Source: JAPXSY01 sp034003585 (GTDB taxonomy: Bacteria; Verrucomicrobiota; Kiritimatiellia; RFP12; UBA1067). From it: 54,533 bases of DNA. This document shows, one piece after another, positions 26,918-35,139 of this stretch (the stretch's first letter is position 1; every line of letters starts with the position of its first letter). The stretch is from the NCBI GenBank assembly GCA_034003585.1, contig JAVEYH010000009.1, positions 1-54,533 on the forward strand. Direction: 5' to 3'. Both the position numbers and the translations under genes were made by a program. The notes beneath the pieces are model-generated. The model searched no databases. It saw only the letters and a program-made list of their open reading frames with translations, and had not been told where the DNA came from.

Positions 26918-27580
26918 ATGAGAAACACGAGACGGGTTTCAAACGGGTATGATTTGACGGGTGAAGGGTTTCCGGTAGTGCAGGAGACTCCCGAACGCCA
27001 GCCGACCTATCATCCGGCGGATGCGCTGCGACATCCGTATGTGGCTTTCAACGGTTCCAATGTCCTGTGTACGGCGGAGGCGTTTGTCTGTTACAGTAAC
27101 CACACGGTCTTTGCGGTGGCGAAAGCCGACGGCCTCACGTATGACGGCAACGATCTTTTCGGGGGCGGGGACTGGTCGCCGGGAACGGTGGTGATCCTCA
27201 GTAGCCTGCGCAATGATTACCGGGGTATTTATTTCAAAGAGGATTCGTATCAGTACGCGCTTGTAAACAGCGCGGGTGCGGCCTCGCTTGCGCCGGCGGT
27301 GTACGGTATGTGGATGGATGATGCGGAACTGCGTCTGTGCCGGGATGGTCTTCCGCACGGGAGCGCGGCTTTCGCGGGGCCAAGGACGAATCTGCTCAAG
27401 CGGGTCAGTCTGGGATATCGGCTGAACGGGAGTCCGAACGGATTGGGTCTGATCGGTCGGATCTCAGAGGTGCTGGTGTATGATCGCGCTCTGGCGGACG
27501 GGGAGCGGCAACAGATCGGGGTGTATCTCTATGAGAAGTGGATCATGCCCAGAAAAGGTACGATCCTTTCGTTGAGGTGA
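26918..27580 (+). CDS. LamG-like domain protein, probably 5'-truncated
   Basis: A 220-residue protein that looks like the C-terminal end of a secreted LamG protein. It opens with RRVSNGYDL, the GNGYD step that normally lies well inside a LamG domain. It continues through P.VAFNGSN, EAFVCYSNHTVFAVAK, ISEVLVYDRAL and LYEKWI, and ends P-R-K-G-T-I-L-S-L-R. No signal peptide is encoded, and the in-frame upstream sequence to the stop at 26864-26866 adds none. An AGGAG-type site seven bases before the ATG means it could still be translated. Most likely it is a remnant of a gene whose 5' half was lost. The tail resembles that of the giant protein at 312-3797. Confidence 0.55.
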   Translation: MRNTRRVSNGYDLTGEGFPVVQETPERQPTYHPADALRHPYVAFNGSNVLCTAEAFVCYSNHTVFAVAKADGLTYDGNDLFGGGDWSPGTVVILSSLRNDYRGIYFKEDSYQYALVNSAGAASLAPAVYGMWMDDAELRLCRDGLPHGSAAFAGPRTNLLKRVSLGYRLNGSPNGLGLIGRISEVLVYDRALADGERQQIGVYLYEKWIMPRKGTILSLR

Positions 27581-27638
27581 TGCGGCGGGTTTTCAGGCTC
27601 GCGGAAAATCCGGATGAGGGAACGGGGGGGTAACAGGA

Positions 27639-30224
27639 ATGAACAGAAAAGGGATATGGGCTTGGGTGTGGGGGCTTGCGGGAGCCGTATGGGCGGGGGC
27701 GGCGAACCCTCCGGACCGGCCGCCGCCGGCCGTCACGCCGGACTGGCTCCAAACGGTGGCGACGCGCCACGGTGAGGAGGCGGCGCGGGAGTACCGGCTG
27801 CTGGCGCGCGAGATCACGTCAAAGCCGATGGCGTTCCCCGGTGCGGCCGATGCGGACGCGCGTCTAGCCCAGGCGTTCCACCGACAGGCGGCGATCCTGC
27901 CGGCCGACCGCGACCCGCTGGATGTGGTGCTGCGCCGCACGCGCGCCCTGTACGAGGATCTGGCGCCGCAGGCGGAACTGGCCGCGGCGGGCGGGCGTCT
28001 GGCGGACTTGGAGGCCGAGGCCCGGGGGTTGGCGCTGGCGGACGTCCCGGCGCGGGCGGATTGTTTCGGCCGGGTGGCCGCCCTGCGCAAAACCATCGCT
28101 TTCGCCAACCCGCTGCTCAAAGGCATCGGCCGCATTCTCTTCATCACGCGTGAGGCGCTGCCGCCGGACGAGTTCAAATCAGGCGTCCACATGTGCGACC
28201 AGTACTTCGGGTTCCACGCCACGCTGCACGGGATGACGCGGGGCAACGGGCTCTATGTCCTGGAGGCGCCATGGTCGGAGCGGCCGCGGGCGCGGAACCT
28301 GCTCGCCGAATCGGTGATCGAGTCGGGCGCGCGCAAGGGGCGGAAGCTGGGCAACGGCGGGTATCTCTCGCCGGACCTCTCCTATGACGGGCGGCAGATC
28401 CTCTTCGCGTACACGGACGGCGAACCGCAGATCCGCGTGTGGAACGAACAGACGACCTTCCATCTTTTCCGCTGCAACGCGGACGGGTCGGGGCTGGTTC
28501 AGCTCACCGACGGCAACGTGAACGATTTCGATCCCTGCTGGCTGCCCAACGGCCGCATCGCCTTCATCTCCGAACGGCGCGGCGGGTTCGGGCGGTGTCA
28601 CGGCCGCCTCGTGCCGACCTATACGCTGCACAGCATGTTCGAGGACGGCAGCGACATTGTGGCGCTCAGCGTGCACGAGACCAACGAGTGGCAGCCGAGC
28701 GTCGATCACAACGGAATGATCGTCTACACGCGCTGGGACTATGTGGACCGCGGTTTCAATCAGGCGCACCACCCGTGGATCACCTATCCGGACGGCCGCG
28801 ACGCGCGCGAGTTGCAGGGCAACTTCCATTTGTCGGAACGCACCGCGCCGCATATGGTGATGGACATCCGCGCCATCCCCGGCTCGAAGAAATACGTTGC
28901 CATCGCCTGCGGGCACCACACCGAGGCGCGCGGCTCGGTGATCGTGTTCGACCCCGCTCTTCCGGATGACGGCGCCATGGCGCAGATCCGGCGCTTCACG
29001 CCGGACCAGCTCATGCCGGAGGCCGAGTTTTACGATTGGAAAACGACCAAAGGTTCCGCGGCGTACGCGTCGCCCTGGCCGCTGAGCGAGCGGTACATGC
29101 TCTGCGTGTACGACGGGGACGCCAACGCGCAGTACGGCGCGATCGACTGCGCGAAACGGCGCTACGCGGTCACCCTGCTGGACGCGTTCGGCAACAAGAT
29201 CCCGCTTTATGCGCATCCGGAGATCTCCTGCCTCAGCCCGATCCCGCTCGCGCTGCGGCCGCGGCCGCCTGTACTGGCGCACGGCACGCAGACGGGACGC
29301 CCGCGCATGCCGGATGGCGCGAAGCCCGCGCCGATTCCGGAGGCGGAGCGGACGTCGAAGGCCAACGTCGGTCTGGTCAATGTCTACAACTCGCGCTATC
29401 CGTTCCCGGCGGGCACGGTGATCACTGCGCTGCGGATCTGGCAGATTCTGCCCAAGACCGAACCGATCGTGGGCAAGCCGCGGCTGGGGGTCTGCGACCA
29501 GACGCCCGGGCGCCAGTTTTTGGGCACGGTGCCGGTCGAAGCGGACGGCAGCGCGTTCTTCGAGGTGCCGGCCGGGATCCCGATCCTCTTCCATGCGGTC
29601 AATGAGAAGGGCGCGGCGGTCCAGGGCATGCGCAGCCTCACGTACACGGCGCCGGGCGAGACGCTGATGTGCGCCGGCTGCCACGAGCCGCGCACCGGAG
29701 CGGCGGCGCGCGAAACGGCGGCCTCCAAACCGCTCGCCATGCGGCGCGCGCCGTCCGTGCCGCGTCCGGGTCCCGACGGGTCGAACCCGTACAACTATCC
29801 GCGCCTGGTGCAGCCTGTGCTCGATGCCCGGTGCGTCTCGTGCCACGGCGCGGAACGCAAGGAGGGCATGCCGGATTTGCGCAAAGGGGAGGTCGCGAAA
29901 AACCGCTACCGGTTCCACACTTCGTTTATCAGTCTGGTGCCGTACGTCTGGTATTTCACCCGGTCGTACCGCGGGCCGGGGTGGCCCGGACTGGGCGTGC
30001 AGCGCGACTCCTTTGTCGAACCCTTCACACTGCCCGGGAAGTTCGGCTCGCACGCGTCGCGGCTTTACGCGATGCTGGCCAAAGGCCATCATGACGTGAA
30101 GCTTACGGAAGAGGAAACCCTCCGGCTGGCGCTCTTCATGGACTCCAATGCGGCGTATTTCGGTCATGACCGCGAGTTTGAACGGCAAGCCTTGGGCGAG
30201 ATCGTCCGCCCGGCGCTGCAGTGA
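27639..30224 (+). CDS. Dihaem TolB-like protein, hydrazine-synthase-alpha-like
   Basis: An exported 861-residue protein: signal peptide (IWAWVWGLAGAVWAGAA), a helical N-terminal region, then PD40/WD-like propeller blades (YLSPDLSYDGRQILFAYTD, FHLFRCNADGSGL..LT, FDPCWLPNGRIAFISER). A C-terminal cytochrome-c-like part has two haem motifs, C-A-G-C-H at residues 678-682 and C-V-S-C-H at 732-736. This layout matches proteins annotated as hydrazine synthase alpha subunit-like in Planctomycetes. No other anammox genes are present, so hydrazine synthesis is unlikely; a periplasmic redox role is a better guess. It lies 58 bases after the LamG fragment and begins a run of four same-strand genes. Confidence 0.72.
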   Translation: MNRKGIWAWVWGLAGAVWAGAANPPDRPPPAVTPDWLQTVATRHGEEAAREYRLLAREITSKPMAFPGAADADARLAQAFHRQAAILPADRDPLDVVLRRTRALYEDLAPQAELAAAGGRLADLEAEARGLALADVPARADCFGRVAALRKTIAFANPLLKGIGRILFITREALPPDEFKSGVHMCDQYFGFHATLHGMTRGNGLYVLEAPWSERPRARNLLAESVIESGARKGRKLGNGGYLSPDLSYDGRQILFAYTDGEPQIRVWNEQTTFHLFRCNADGSGLVQLTDGNVNDFDPCWLPNGRIAFISERRGGFGRCHGRLVPTYTLHSMFEDGSDIVALSVHETNEWQPSVDHNGMIVYTRWDYVDRGFNQAHHPWITYPDGRDARELQGNFHLSERTAPHMVMDIRAIPGSKKYVAIACGHHTEARGSVIVFDPALPDDGAMAQIRRFTPDQLMPEAEFYDWKTTKGSAAYASPWPLSERYMLCVYDGDANAQYGAIDCAKRRYAVTLLDAFGNKIPLYAHPEISCLSPIPLALRPRPPVLAHGTQTGRPRMPDGAKPAPIPEAERTSKANVGLVNVYNSRYPFPAGTVITALRIWQILPKTEPIVGKPRLGVCDQTPGRQFLGTVPVEADGSAFFEVPAGIPILFHAVNEKGAAVQGMRSLTYTAPGETLMCAGCHEPRTGAAARETAASKPLAMRRAPSVPRPGPDGSNPYNYPRLVQPVLDARCVSCHGAERKEGMPDLRKGEVAKNRYRFHTSFISLVPYVWYFTRSYRGPGWPGLGVQRDSFVEPFTLPGKFGSHASRLYAMLAKGHHDVKLTEEETLRLALFMDSNAAYFGHDREFERQALGEIVRPALQ

Positions 30225-30282
30225 GCGTGCGGGGCGTCGATGTTCCGGGGCGGGTGGCCAAAAGCAAAGCGGGGAGAGGGAA

Positions 30283-31242
30283 ATGAGAGCGACACACGTG
30301 GGACGGGCCGGGGCGCGCGAAGGCGGAGTGCGGCTGACGCGCCGCGGCATGCTGGGGGGCATGGGGGCCTTTTTCGCCGCGGGCGCGCGGGCGGACAACG
30401 CATCGCCTTCCGCGCCGGCCCCGGCCGGGGCCAAAAGCGTGACGCCGATGCGGCTGTACGGCCACCGGGGCGCGCTCATCCATGCGCCGGAGAACACGCT
30501 GCCCGCGCTTGAGCTTTGCCTGCTCACCGGATGCGGGTTCGAGATCGACTTCCGCGAGCTCCGGGACGGCGAGATCATCGCCCTGCACGACGGCACCTTC
30601 AACCGGACGACCGACACGCGGGTGCCGCAGGATCAGCCGCCGCGGCGCGATCTCGCCTATGTGAAGGGGCTTGACGCGGGCGCGTGGTTCCATCCCGATT
30701 TCGCGGGCATCCGGATTCCGACCCTGGCCGAGGTGTGCGAGCTGATCCGGCGGCGGACGCGCGGGGAATATGTGGTGATGCTGATGGATGTCAAGATCCT
30801 GACGCGGAACTTTCTGGAGCGCGTGCAGGCCGAGTTCGAAAAGCCCGGGAACCTGTACGCGCGCGCCCTGTTCCGGGTTGACACGCCGGAGCAGGCGCGG
30901 ATCATCAAGGCTTGCGATACGCGTTTCGTCTGCGTGAAGTCCGGGAACGGCCGCAACGTGGCGCGGGAGGCGCTGGAGCATCCGCAGCTCTTCGACGGGA
31001 TCTGGACCGGCAGCCTCGACGCGGCCGCGGAGATGCGCCAAGCCGGGAAGGCCGCGTATCTGACGCTCTTCAACCGGCCGGAACAGGCGGTCCGCCTCAG
31101 GGATATGGGGGTGACGGGCCTGATCACCAACTATCCGGCCGAGCTCAAGCGGGTCGCCTATCCGCCGCCGGCCGAACGGGACTGGGATAACTACCTGAAA
31201 ACGCCGGAGAAAGAAGGGTACCGCTTCAGCGGTAACATCTGA
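30283..31242 (+). CDS. Glycerophosphodiester phosphodiesterase, Tat-exported
   Basis: A 319-residue GDPD. A twin-arginine-like leader (LTRRGMLGGMGAFFAAGA) points to export in folded form. The catalytic TIM barrel shows H61-R-G, the E-N-T step eight residues later, FEIDFRELRDGEIIALHD with the metal-binding Glu/Asp and the second catalytic His, and the late GLITNYPAEL. It hydrolyses glycerophosphodiesters to an alcohol and glycerol-3-phosphate. The ATG at 30283 follows GGGGAGAGGG. It is 58 bases after the dihaem protein gene. Confidence 0.87.
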   Translation: MRATHVGRAGAREGGVRLTRRGMLGGMGAFFAAGARADNASPSAPAPAGAKSVTPMRLYGHRGALIHAPENTLPALELCLLTGCGFEIDFRELRDGEIIALHDGTFNRTTDTRVPQDQPPRRDLAYVKGLDAGAWFHPDFAGIRIPTLAEVCELIRRRTRGEYVVMLMDVKILTRNFLERVQAEFEKPGNLYARALFRVDTPEQARIIKACDTRFVCVKSGNGRNVAREALEHPQLFDGIWTGSLDAAAEMRQAGKAAYLTLFNRPEQAVRLRDMGVTGLITNYPAELKRVAYPPPAERDWDNYLKTPEKEGYRFSGNI

Positions 31243-31255
31243 AGGGATGGGGAAC

Positions 31256-32227
31256 ATGAGAAGCCTTTCCCGGATCGCGGTCCTGAAGATCTGCGCGGCG
31301 GCCGCCGCGGGCGCCGGGGCGCAGACTGTGGGCACGGGTGCCGGCGGGAGCATCCTGTCGGATGACAACCGGACGGTGCTGGCACCGCCCCCGCTGCGCG
31401 CGGACGGGGAGCTGGTGATGGCGGGACTTCCGTTGCGGGTCATGCCGCCGCGCGTCTCTTTCCTGTTTGGCACGAGCGGCCGCCACGGGCCGTTCGATTT
31501 TGCGGACGGTGCCCGGGTCGGGAACCCGCAGGCGCCGTACGTCCTCCGGTTGCTTGACGGGGGCGCGCGCTTCACGCTGAGTCCGGAAAGCGTGACGAAT
31601 CGGGTGAGCGGCCCCTTTTCCGCGGCGGACCGGACGGTTTTCACCTTGGCCGGCGCGGAGGTGACCCTGGTCCGCGAGCCGCCCGAGCTGCGCGTGTCCG
31701 TCCGGCATGCCGGACAGACCGGGCGGGCGCCGCAACTCGGTGTGGCGCCGTATACACCTGAGGTGACGAAAGCTTTGTACGCGCTGCGGACCCGGTACGT
31801 CGGTCTGGCGAACCGCGTCGACGCCGAGACGGCGGATGTCGCGTTTCAGGGCATGCCGCGCGTCCATTCCCGGATCACCGGCAACACCTTCACGCCGGTG
31901 GTCAAACGGTCGGAACGCGACAAGCGGCAGACGCTCAAAGGCGCGGAGCGGAGTGCGGTCACGTTTCTGGATTCCCTCTTCCGGCAGGTTTTCACCATTC
32001 GGTCGCAGGCGATCACGGAGGGGAACGTCTACCATTTCCGCATGCCGCCGGGCGAGTACCTGCTGTGCGTGACGCAGCCGGTGCGTGATCCGGACGCGCG
32101 CGGGGGTGTCGCGGGTTCGGCCACCGCGGTCTGGTGGACCGCCTTCCGGTTCGACGGCGAACGCCCGGTCGAGGCGGATCTGAACGGGGAGAACGCGATC
32201 ACGTGGCGTGGGATTTTCGGACTCTGA
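31256..32227 (+). CDS. Unknown exported protein
   Basis: A 323-residue protein I do not recognise. The N-terminus looks like a signal peptide (MRSLSRIAVLKICAAAAAGAGAQT). The centre is beta-rich, and near residues 265-300 comes YHFRMPPGEYLLCVTQPVRD, the kind of sequence found in beta-sandwich or carboxypeptidase-regulatory-like domains. No catalytic motif was found. The start at 31256 leaves room for GGGGA or GAAGGGA; the ATG nine bases earlier has a purine block immediately in front of it. It is 13 bases after the GDPD gene, so the two are probably co-transcribed. Confidence 0.6.
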   Translation: MRSLSRIAVLKICAAAAAGAGAQTVGTGAGGSILSDDNRTVLAPPPLRADGELVMAGLPLRVMPPRVSFLFGTSGRHGPFDFADGARVGNPQAPYVLRLLDGGARFTLSPESVTNRVSGPFSAADRTVFTLAGAEVTLVREPPELRVSVRHAGQTGRAPQLGVAPYTPEVTKALYALRTRYVGLANRVDAETADVAFQGMPRVHSRITGNTFTPVVKRSERDKRQTLKGAERSAVTFLDSLFRQVFTIRSQAITEGNVYHFRMPPGEYLLCVTQPVRDPDARGGVAGSATAVWWTAFRFDGERPVEADLNGENAITWRGIFGL

Positions 32228-32345
32228 GTTGACTTCCGTTCCGGCCTTGACCGATAATGCCGGCACGGGTGCGGAGTTTCCCGTCCGCGCGGCTCGGGTG
32301 CCGCGCGCGCCGCCGCCCCGGAAAAGAAAGGGTCGGGTGCCTCAG

Positions 32346-33107
32346 ATGTCTGCCGTGTTGAAACGGGTTTTCGGGGCCGCGGTGATCGCGGCCGGAATGG
32401 TCGTCTCCTCCTGGATGCTGTCGCGGATGTTCGTGCGGGTGCGCCAGGAACAGGCCATTACGGTCAAAGGCTACACCGAGCGCGATGTCGTGTCGGACGT
32501 CGGCAAATTCACCTGCGCGTTCACGGCGCGCGGCACCGATCTGAAGGGCGCGTACGACCGGTTGCAGCAGAGCCGCCGGATCGTGCTGGCGTATCTGCGG
32601 GAGCGCGGGTTTCAGGAGAACGAGTTGGCCTCAGGCACGATCACGACCGCCAAGATCATGCGGCGTAACGAGCAGGGCAAAGAAACGAACGAGGTCGAGT
32701 ATCACGACGCCTCGCAGAATCTGACCCTCTCCTCCACCAATGTTTTTCTGATCCGGAGCGTGGCGACCGGGATCACCGATCTGATTCAGAACGGCGTGGA
32801 CATCAGCGCCAACCCGCCCGCGTTCTATCTGTCGGACATGAAAGACCTCAAACTGACCCTTTTGGCCGACGCGACCCGCGACGGCTACCGCCGGGCCGTG
32901 GCCTTGGCGGAGAACAGTGGCGGCAGGGTAGGGGCGCTGATCTCGGCGAACCAGGGGGTTTTTCAGATCACGGAGCGGAACTCCACGGACATTTCCGGCT
33001 ACGGCGAGTACAACACGGACACGATCGAGAAGACCGCCAAGGCCATCGTGACGCTCGAATACGAGATCGAGCGGGGCGCGGGCCGCGGGCCGTGCGGAGT
33101 GCGCTGA
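32346..33107 (+). CDS. SIMPL (DUF541) domain protein
   Basis: A 253-residue exported protein with an N-terminal membrane anchor or signal peptide (VFGAAVIAAGMVVSSWML). A SIMPL/DUF541 domain follows: ITVKGYTERDVVSDVGKF, the paired-helix region with LRERGF, LASGTITT, then YLSDMKDLKLTLLADATRDGYRRA and NQGVFQIT. Function of the family in bacteria is poorly known; members occur in the envelope. The longer frame from 32208 gives only a low-complexity extension, so the ATG at 32346 is preferred. The 118-base gap in front of it is GC-rich and unremarkable. Confidence 0.82.
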   Translation: MSAVLKRVFGAAVIAAGMVVSSWMLSRMFVRVRQEQAITVKGYTERDVVSDVGKFTCAFTARGTDLKGAYDRLQQSRRIVLAYLRERGFQENELASGTITTAKIMRRNEQGKETNEVEYHDASQNLTLSSTNVFLIRSVATGITDLIQNGVDISANPPAFYLSDMKDLKLTLLADATRDGYRRAVALAENSGGRVGALISANQGVFQITERNSTDISGYGEYNTDTIEKTAKAIVTLEYEIERGAGRGPCGVR

Positions 33108-33150
33108 TAGCCGCCTGTCGCGGCAGTGGGCCGGGGGTGGGGACTGGGGG

Positions 33151-33170
33151 CGCGGACGGCCTCGTCCGCG
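33151..33170. terminator. GC-rich hairpin downstream of SIMPL gene
   Basis: CGCGGACG and CGTCCGCG form a perfect 8-bp stem with a four-base loop, 43 bases after the stop codon. There is no U-tract on the + transcript, so termination strength is uncertain. The remaining sequence to the tRNA promoter has no recognised gene; 33,197-33,233 resembles 164-200. Confidence 0.4.
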
Positions 33171-33291
33171 ATGGATTGACGGGGTGTTGCCCCGGCCACC
33201 CAACGATCACGGTGGCGAGTGTGAAGAGGCGGCGCGGCGGGGGGGTGTGCCAATAAAGTGCGGCCTGGTTCCGGCGTCGCGCATTTCGGAC

Positions 33292-33321
33292 TTGCTTTTT
33301 CCGGCAGGAGTCTGGTATACG
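33292..33321 (+). promoter_or_regulatory. Putative promoter of tRNA-His
   Basis: TTGCTT (33292-33297) and TATACG (33316-33321) are separated by 18 bases and end 14 bases before the mature 5' end of the tRNA. Typical placement for a single stable-RNA gene. Motif-based call only. Confidence 0.4.
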
Positions 33322-33335
33322 TGAGCGTCTTTGAT

Positions 33336-33413
33336 GGCGAAAATAGCTCAGTTGGTTAGAGCAGCAGATTGTGGTTCTGCGGGTCGCGGGTTCGAGTCCC
33401 GTTTTTCGCCCCA
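33336..33413 (+). tRNA. tRNA-His (GTG anticodon)
   Basis: Cloverleaf folded by eye. Acceptor 33337-33343 pairs with 33403-33409. The extra G at 33336 is G-1, which pairs with C at 33410 and is the histidine identity element. D arm begins GCTC at 33346, the anticodon loop is TTGTGGT inside a GCAGA/TCTGC stem, and the T arm is GCGGG-TTCGAGT-CCCGT. CCA is encoded at 33411-33413. All arms are complete. The gene abuts a strong terminator and then a block of different base habit, so the tRNA may mark an integration site. Confidence 0.95.
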
Positions 33414-33420
33414 TTTTTTA

Positions 33421-33453
33421 CCCCAGTAAAACCTCGGTTTTATTGGGGTTTCT
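33421..33453 (+). terminator. Intrinsic terminator after tRNA-His
   Basis: Positions 33421-33433 and 33436-33448 form a 13-bp stem (CCCCA...ACC against GGT...TGGGG, one G-T wobble) with a two-base loop in this pairing, followed by a T-rich run. It starts seven bases after the encoded CCA. A classic intrinsic terminator. Confidence 0.85.
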
Positions 33454-33715
33454 TGCTGGTTAGGCTTCCGGTTTGCCTAGGTGCCCGGTAGCACGAAAAA
33501 GTACACAAAAGCCGTCCCAATCGTAAGCAAAAGATAAGCAGTTTTTGCCCGCTGAATATTCAACGCTTAACGCTGAAGTTTGTTGGGGAAAGGAAAGGCG
33601 GTAGAAACGTGATGGATGGAAAGAGGAGTCAGGGTCGGAGAAGTTGAGGGTGCCGGAGACGGAGATGGTGGTGTCGGTGGTGTTCCGTTTTCTGGCCGCG
33701 GCTTTTTGTTGTCCA
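33454..33715. other. Gap after tRNA terminator, mostly unexplained
   Basis: No intact gene is seen. The first 150 bases are AT-richer than the surroundings and contain no frame I recognise. The last 120 bases look like a coding relic on the minus strand, listed separately. If an island entered at the tRNA, this is where an integrase or attachment site might be expected; none was found. Confidence 0.3.
33598..33684 (-). pseudogene. Possible relic of a secreted beta-strand protein
   Basis: The minus strand reads NTTDTTISVSGTLNFSD and a few more residues, with mostly C-ending codons. This is the style of the autotransporter-like beta-strand repeats encoded elsewhere in the window. It is only about 29 residues long, has no start, and follows the regulator's stop in a different frame. 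Chance coding-like sequence remains possible. Confidence 0.25.
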
Positions 33716-34867
33716 TTATCGCGCGACGGGGACGTTGGCTTTGCGCCAGTTGCGCATGGACACGCCGGTCGTGCGCTTGAATGCCTTCTGGAGCGCGGTC
33801 AGCGAGCCGAAACCGGTCCTTGCCGGAAGGTCGCTGAGGCGGCGACGCCGGTCGAAGAGCAGTTCCTTCGCTTTTTCGATCCGCACGCGGTGGATCTCCT
33901 CCAGAACCGTCCGGTCCAGTTTCTCGTAAAAGCGCAGATAGAGCAATTGGATCGAAACTTTCGACACCTTCACGACGTCACGCACGCCGATTCCCGAACA
34001 GGCGTTGAGACGGATGAATTCCATCGCCTTTTTGAGCGGGGCGCTCAACACGGCGTATGGGGCCGTGCTCATGCGCTGCACGACTCGATCGGGTGGGACG
34101 AAGACAGTCCCCGTCGCGGTGTTTCCGCGCATCATCTCCTCAAGTGTCTCGGCCGCCTTCCAGCCGACGGACGCGGTGATATCGAGCGGCGTGTCCGGAA
34201 CGCTGGAAAGCGTCGGGGAGACGGCCTCGCAGACATTTTCGTCGTTGTCCACCCCGATGACCGCGACGTCCTCAGGAATGCGCAGCTTCAATTTCCTGCA
34301 GAGTTCCGCGACCTGTCGCGCCCGGATGTCGTGCGCGGCGAACACGCCGCACGGCTTCGGAAGCTCCCTCAAAAAACGCGCGAGGGCGGCGTTCGTGTCG
34401 GCCTTGTCTTTCTGCGAATAGACGAGGCAGTCTTTCCCGGCGGCATCCAGCGCCAGCCGGAACCCGTCCATCCGCCGTTCAGACCAGACGGCCACGTTCA
34501 GCGAGCCGACGAACGCGCCCGCCACGGGACCGAGGCGAAGGAGCTCCTCCGCAGCGAGGCGTCCGCACGCAGCGTCGTCGAAATTCACGCTGTGGCGCGC
34601 GGAAATCCCGTTCTGCGCGGTGTTGACACGTACGACGGGAAGGGCGCGGAAGCGCGCCGGGGCGAACGCGTAACCCGCCTCGGCGATCACGCCGTCCGGC
34701 TTCCAGCGCCTCACGTCGTCGCCGGCGTTGAGGTCGCAGTCGCCGCCGCTCGCCGTGCGCAGGTGCCACCGGTGGAGAAGGGCGAACCGTTCCACCGCCG
34801 CGGTCACGCCGCTTTTGACGTTGTTTCCGCAGATCATCAATACAGACAATCTTTTCCTGTTCGCCAT
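33716..34867 (-). CDS. XylR-type LacI-fold/AraC-HTH regulator (island copy)
   Basis: A 383-residue transcription factor. The first 270 residues form a periplasmic-binding-protein-like sugar sensor (VNFDDAACGRLAAEELL, FVGSLN, ERRMDGFRLAL, LPKPCGVFAAHDIRARQVAELC, IPEDVAVIGVDNDE, PTLSSVP). The last 110 are an AraC double HTH (IQLLYLRFYEKL, RIEKAKELLFDRRRRLSDLPARTGFGSLTALQKAFKRTTGVS). This is the XylR layout, whose known members sense sugars and activate catabolic operons. It diverges from the secreted protein and GH109 genes across a 272-base AT-rich gap with a candidate promoter and palindrome. It is clearly paralogous to the gene at 49530-50717. Confidence 0.88.
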   Translation of the reverse strand: MANRKRLSVLMICGNNVKSGVTAAVERFALLHRWHLRTASGGDCDLNAGDDVRRWKPDGVIAEAGYAFAPARFRALPVVRVNTAQNGISARHSVNFDDAACGRLAAEELLRLGPVAGAFVGSLNVAVWSERRMDGFRLALDAAGKDCLVYSQKDKADTNAALARFLRELPKPCGVFAAHDIRARQVAELCRKLKLRIPEDVAVIGVDNDENVCEAVSPTLSSVPDTPLDITASVGWKAAETLEEMMRGNTATGTVFVPPDRVVQRMSTAPYAVLSAPLKKAMEFIRLNACSGIGVRDVVKVSKVSIQLLYLRFYEKLDRTVLEEIHRVRIEKAKELLFDRRRRLSDLPARTGFGSLTALQKAFKRTTGVSMRNWRKANVPVAR

Positions 34868-35039
34868 TTTTCTTTTTCCTCGCGCGCATTGTAGGGGTAC
34901 GATGGAATTCTATCATATTATTCTGCGGTGTATTGGGAAAGGTGTCCGACGGATGTAGGAATCCTAGTGGCCCACATCAATGACGGGAGTACTTCCGTTG
35001 GAAAAAACACACCTTACTAAATTGGAAAAAACGACGTAT

Positions 35040-35096
35040 TTGTTTCTCGCCGTTCCACGGGATATATGGTAAGATCACAACAACGTTAAATAACGT
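35040..35096 (+). promoter_or_regulatory. Candidate promoter and operator of the glycan island
   Basis: TTGTTT (35040-35045) and TATATG (35063-35068) are 17 bases apart. Downstream, 35083-35096 is a perfect palindrome ACGTTA-AA-TAACGT placed about where transcription would begin. A direct repeat TTGGAAAAAAC occurs at 34998-35008 and 35022-35032. The 272-base gap is much more AT-rich than its surroundings, as expected for a regulated divergent promoter. Binding by the adjacent XylR-type protein is inference. Confidence 0.35.
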
Positions 35097-35139
35097 GACA
35101 GCTCGTAAGAGTGACATCCGCAAGGAAAGGATCAGGCCC

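Noticed and set aside
27639..30224. Calling the dihaem protein a true hydrazine synthase subunit
   Set aside because: Resemblance is to the alpha subunit only and no partner subunits or anammox enzymes are present.
33414..33715. Integrase or attachment site after tRNA-His
   Set aside because: No integrase-like frame on either strand and no second copy of the tRNA 3' end noticed further right; an island is suggested by codon habit only.
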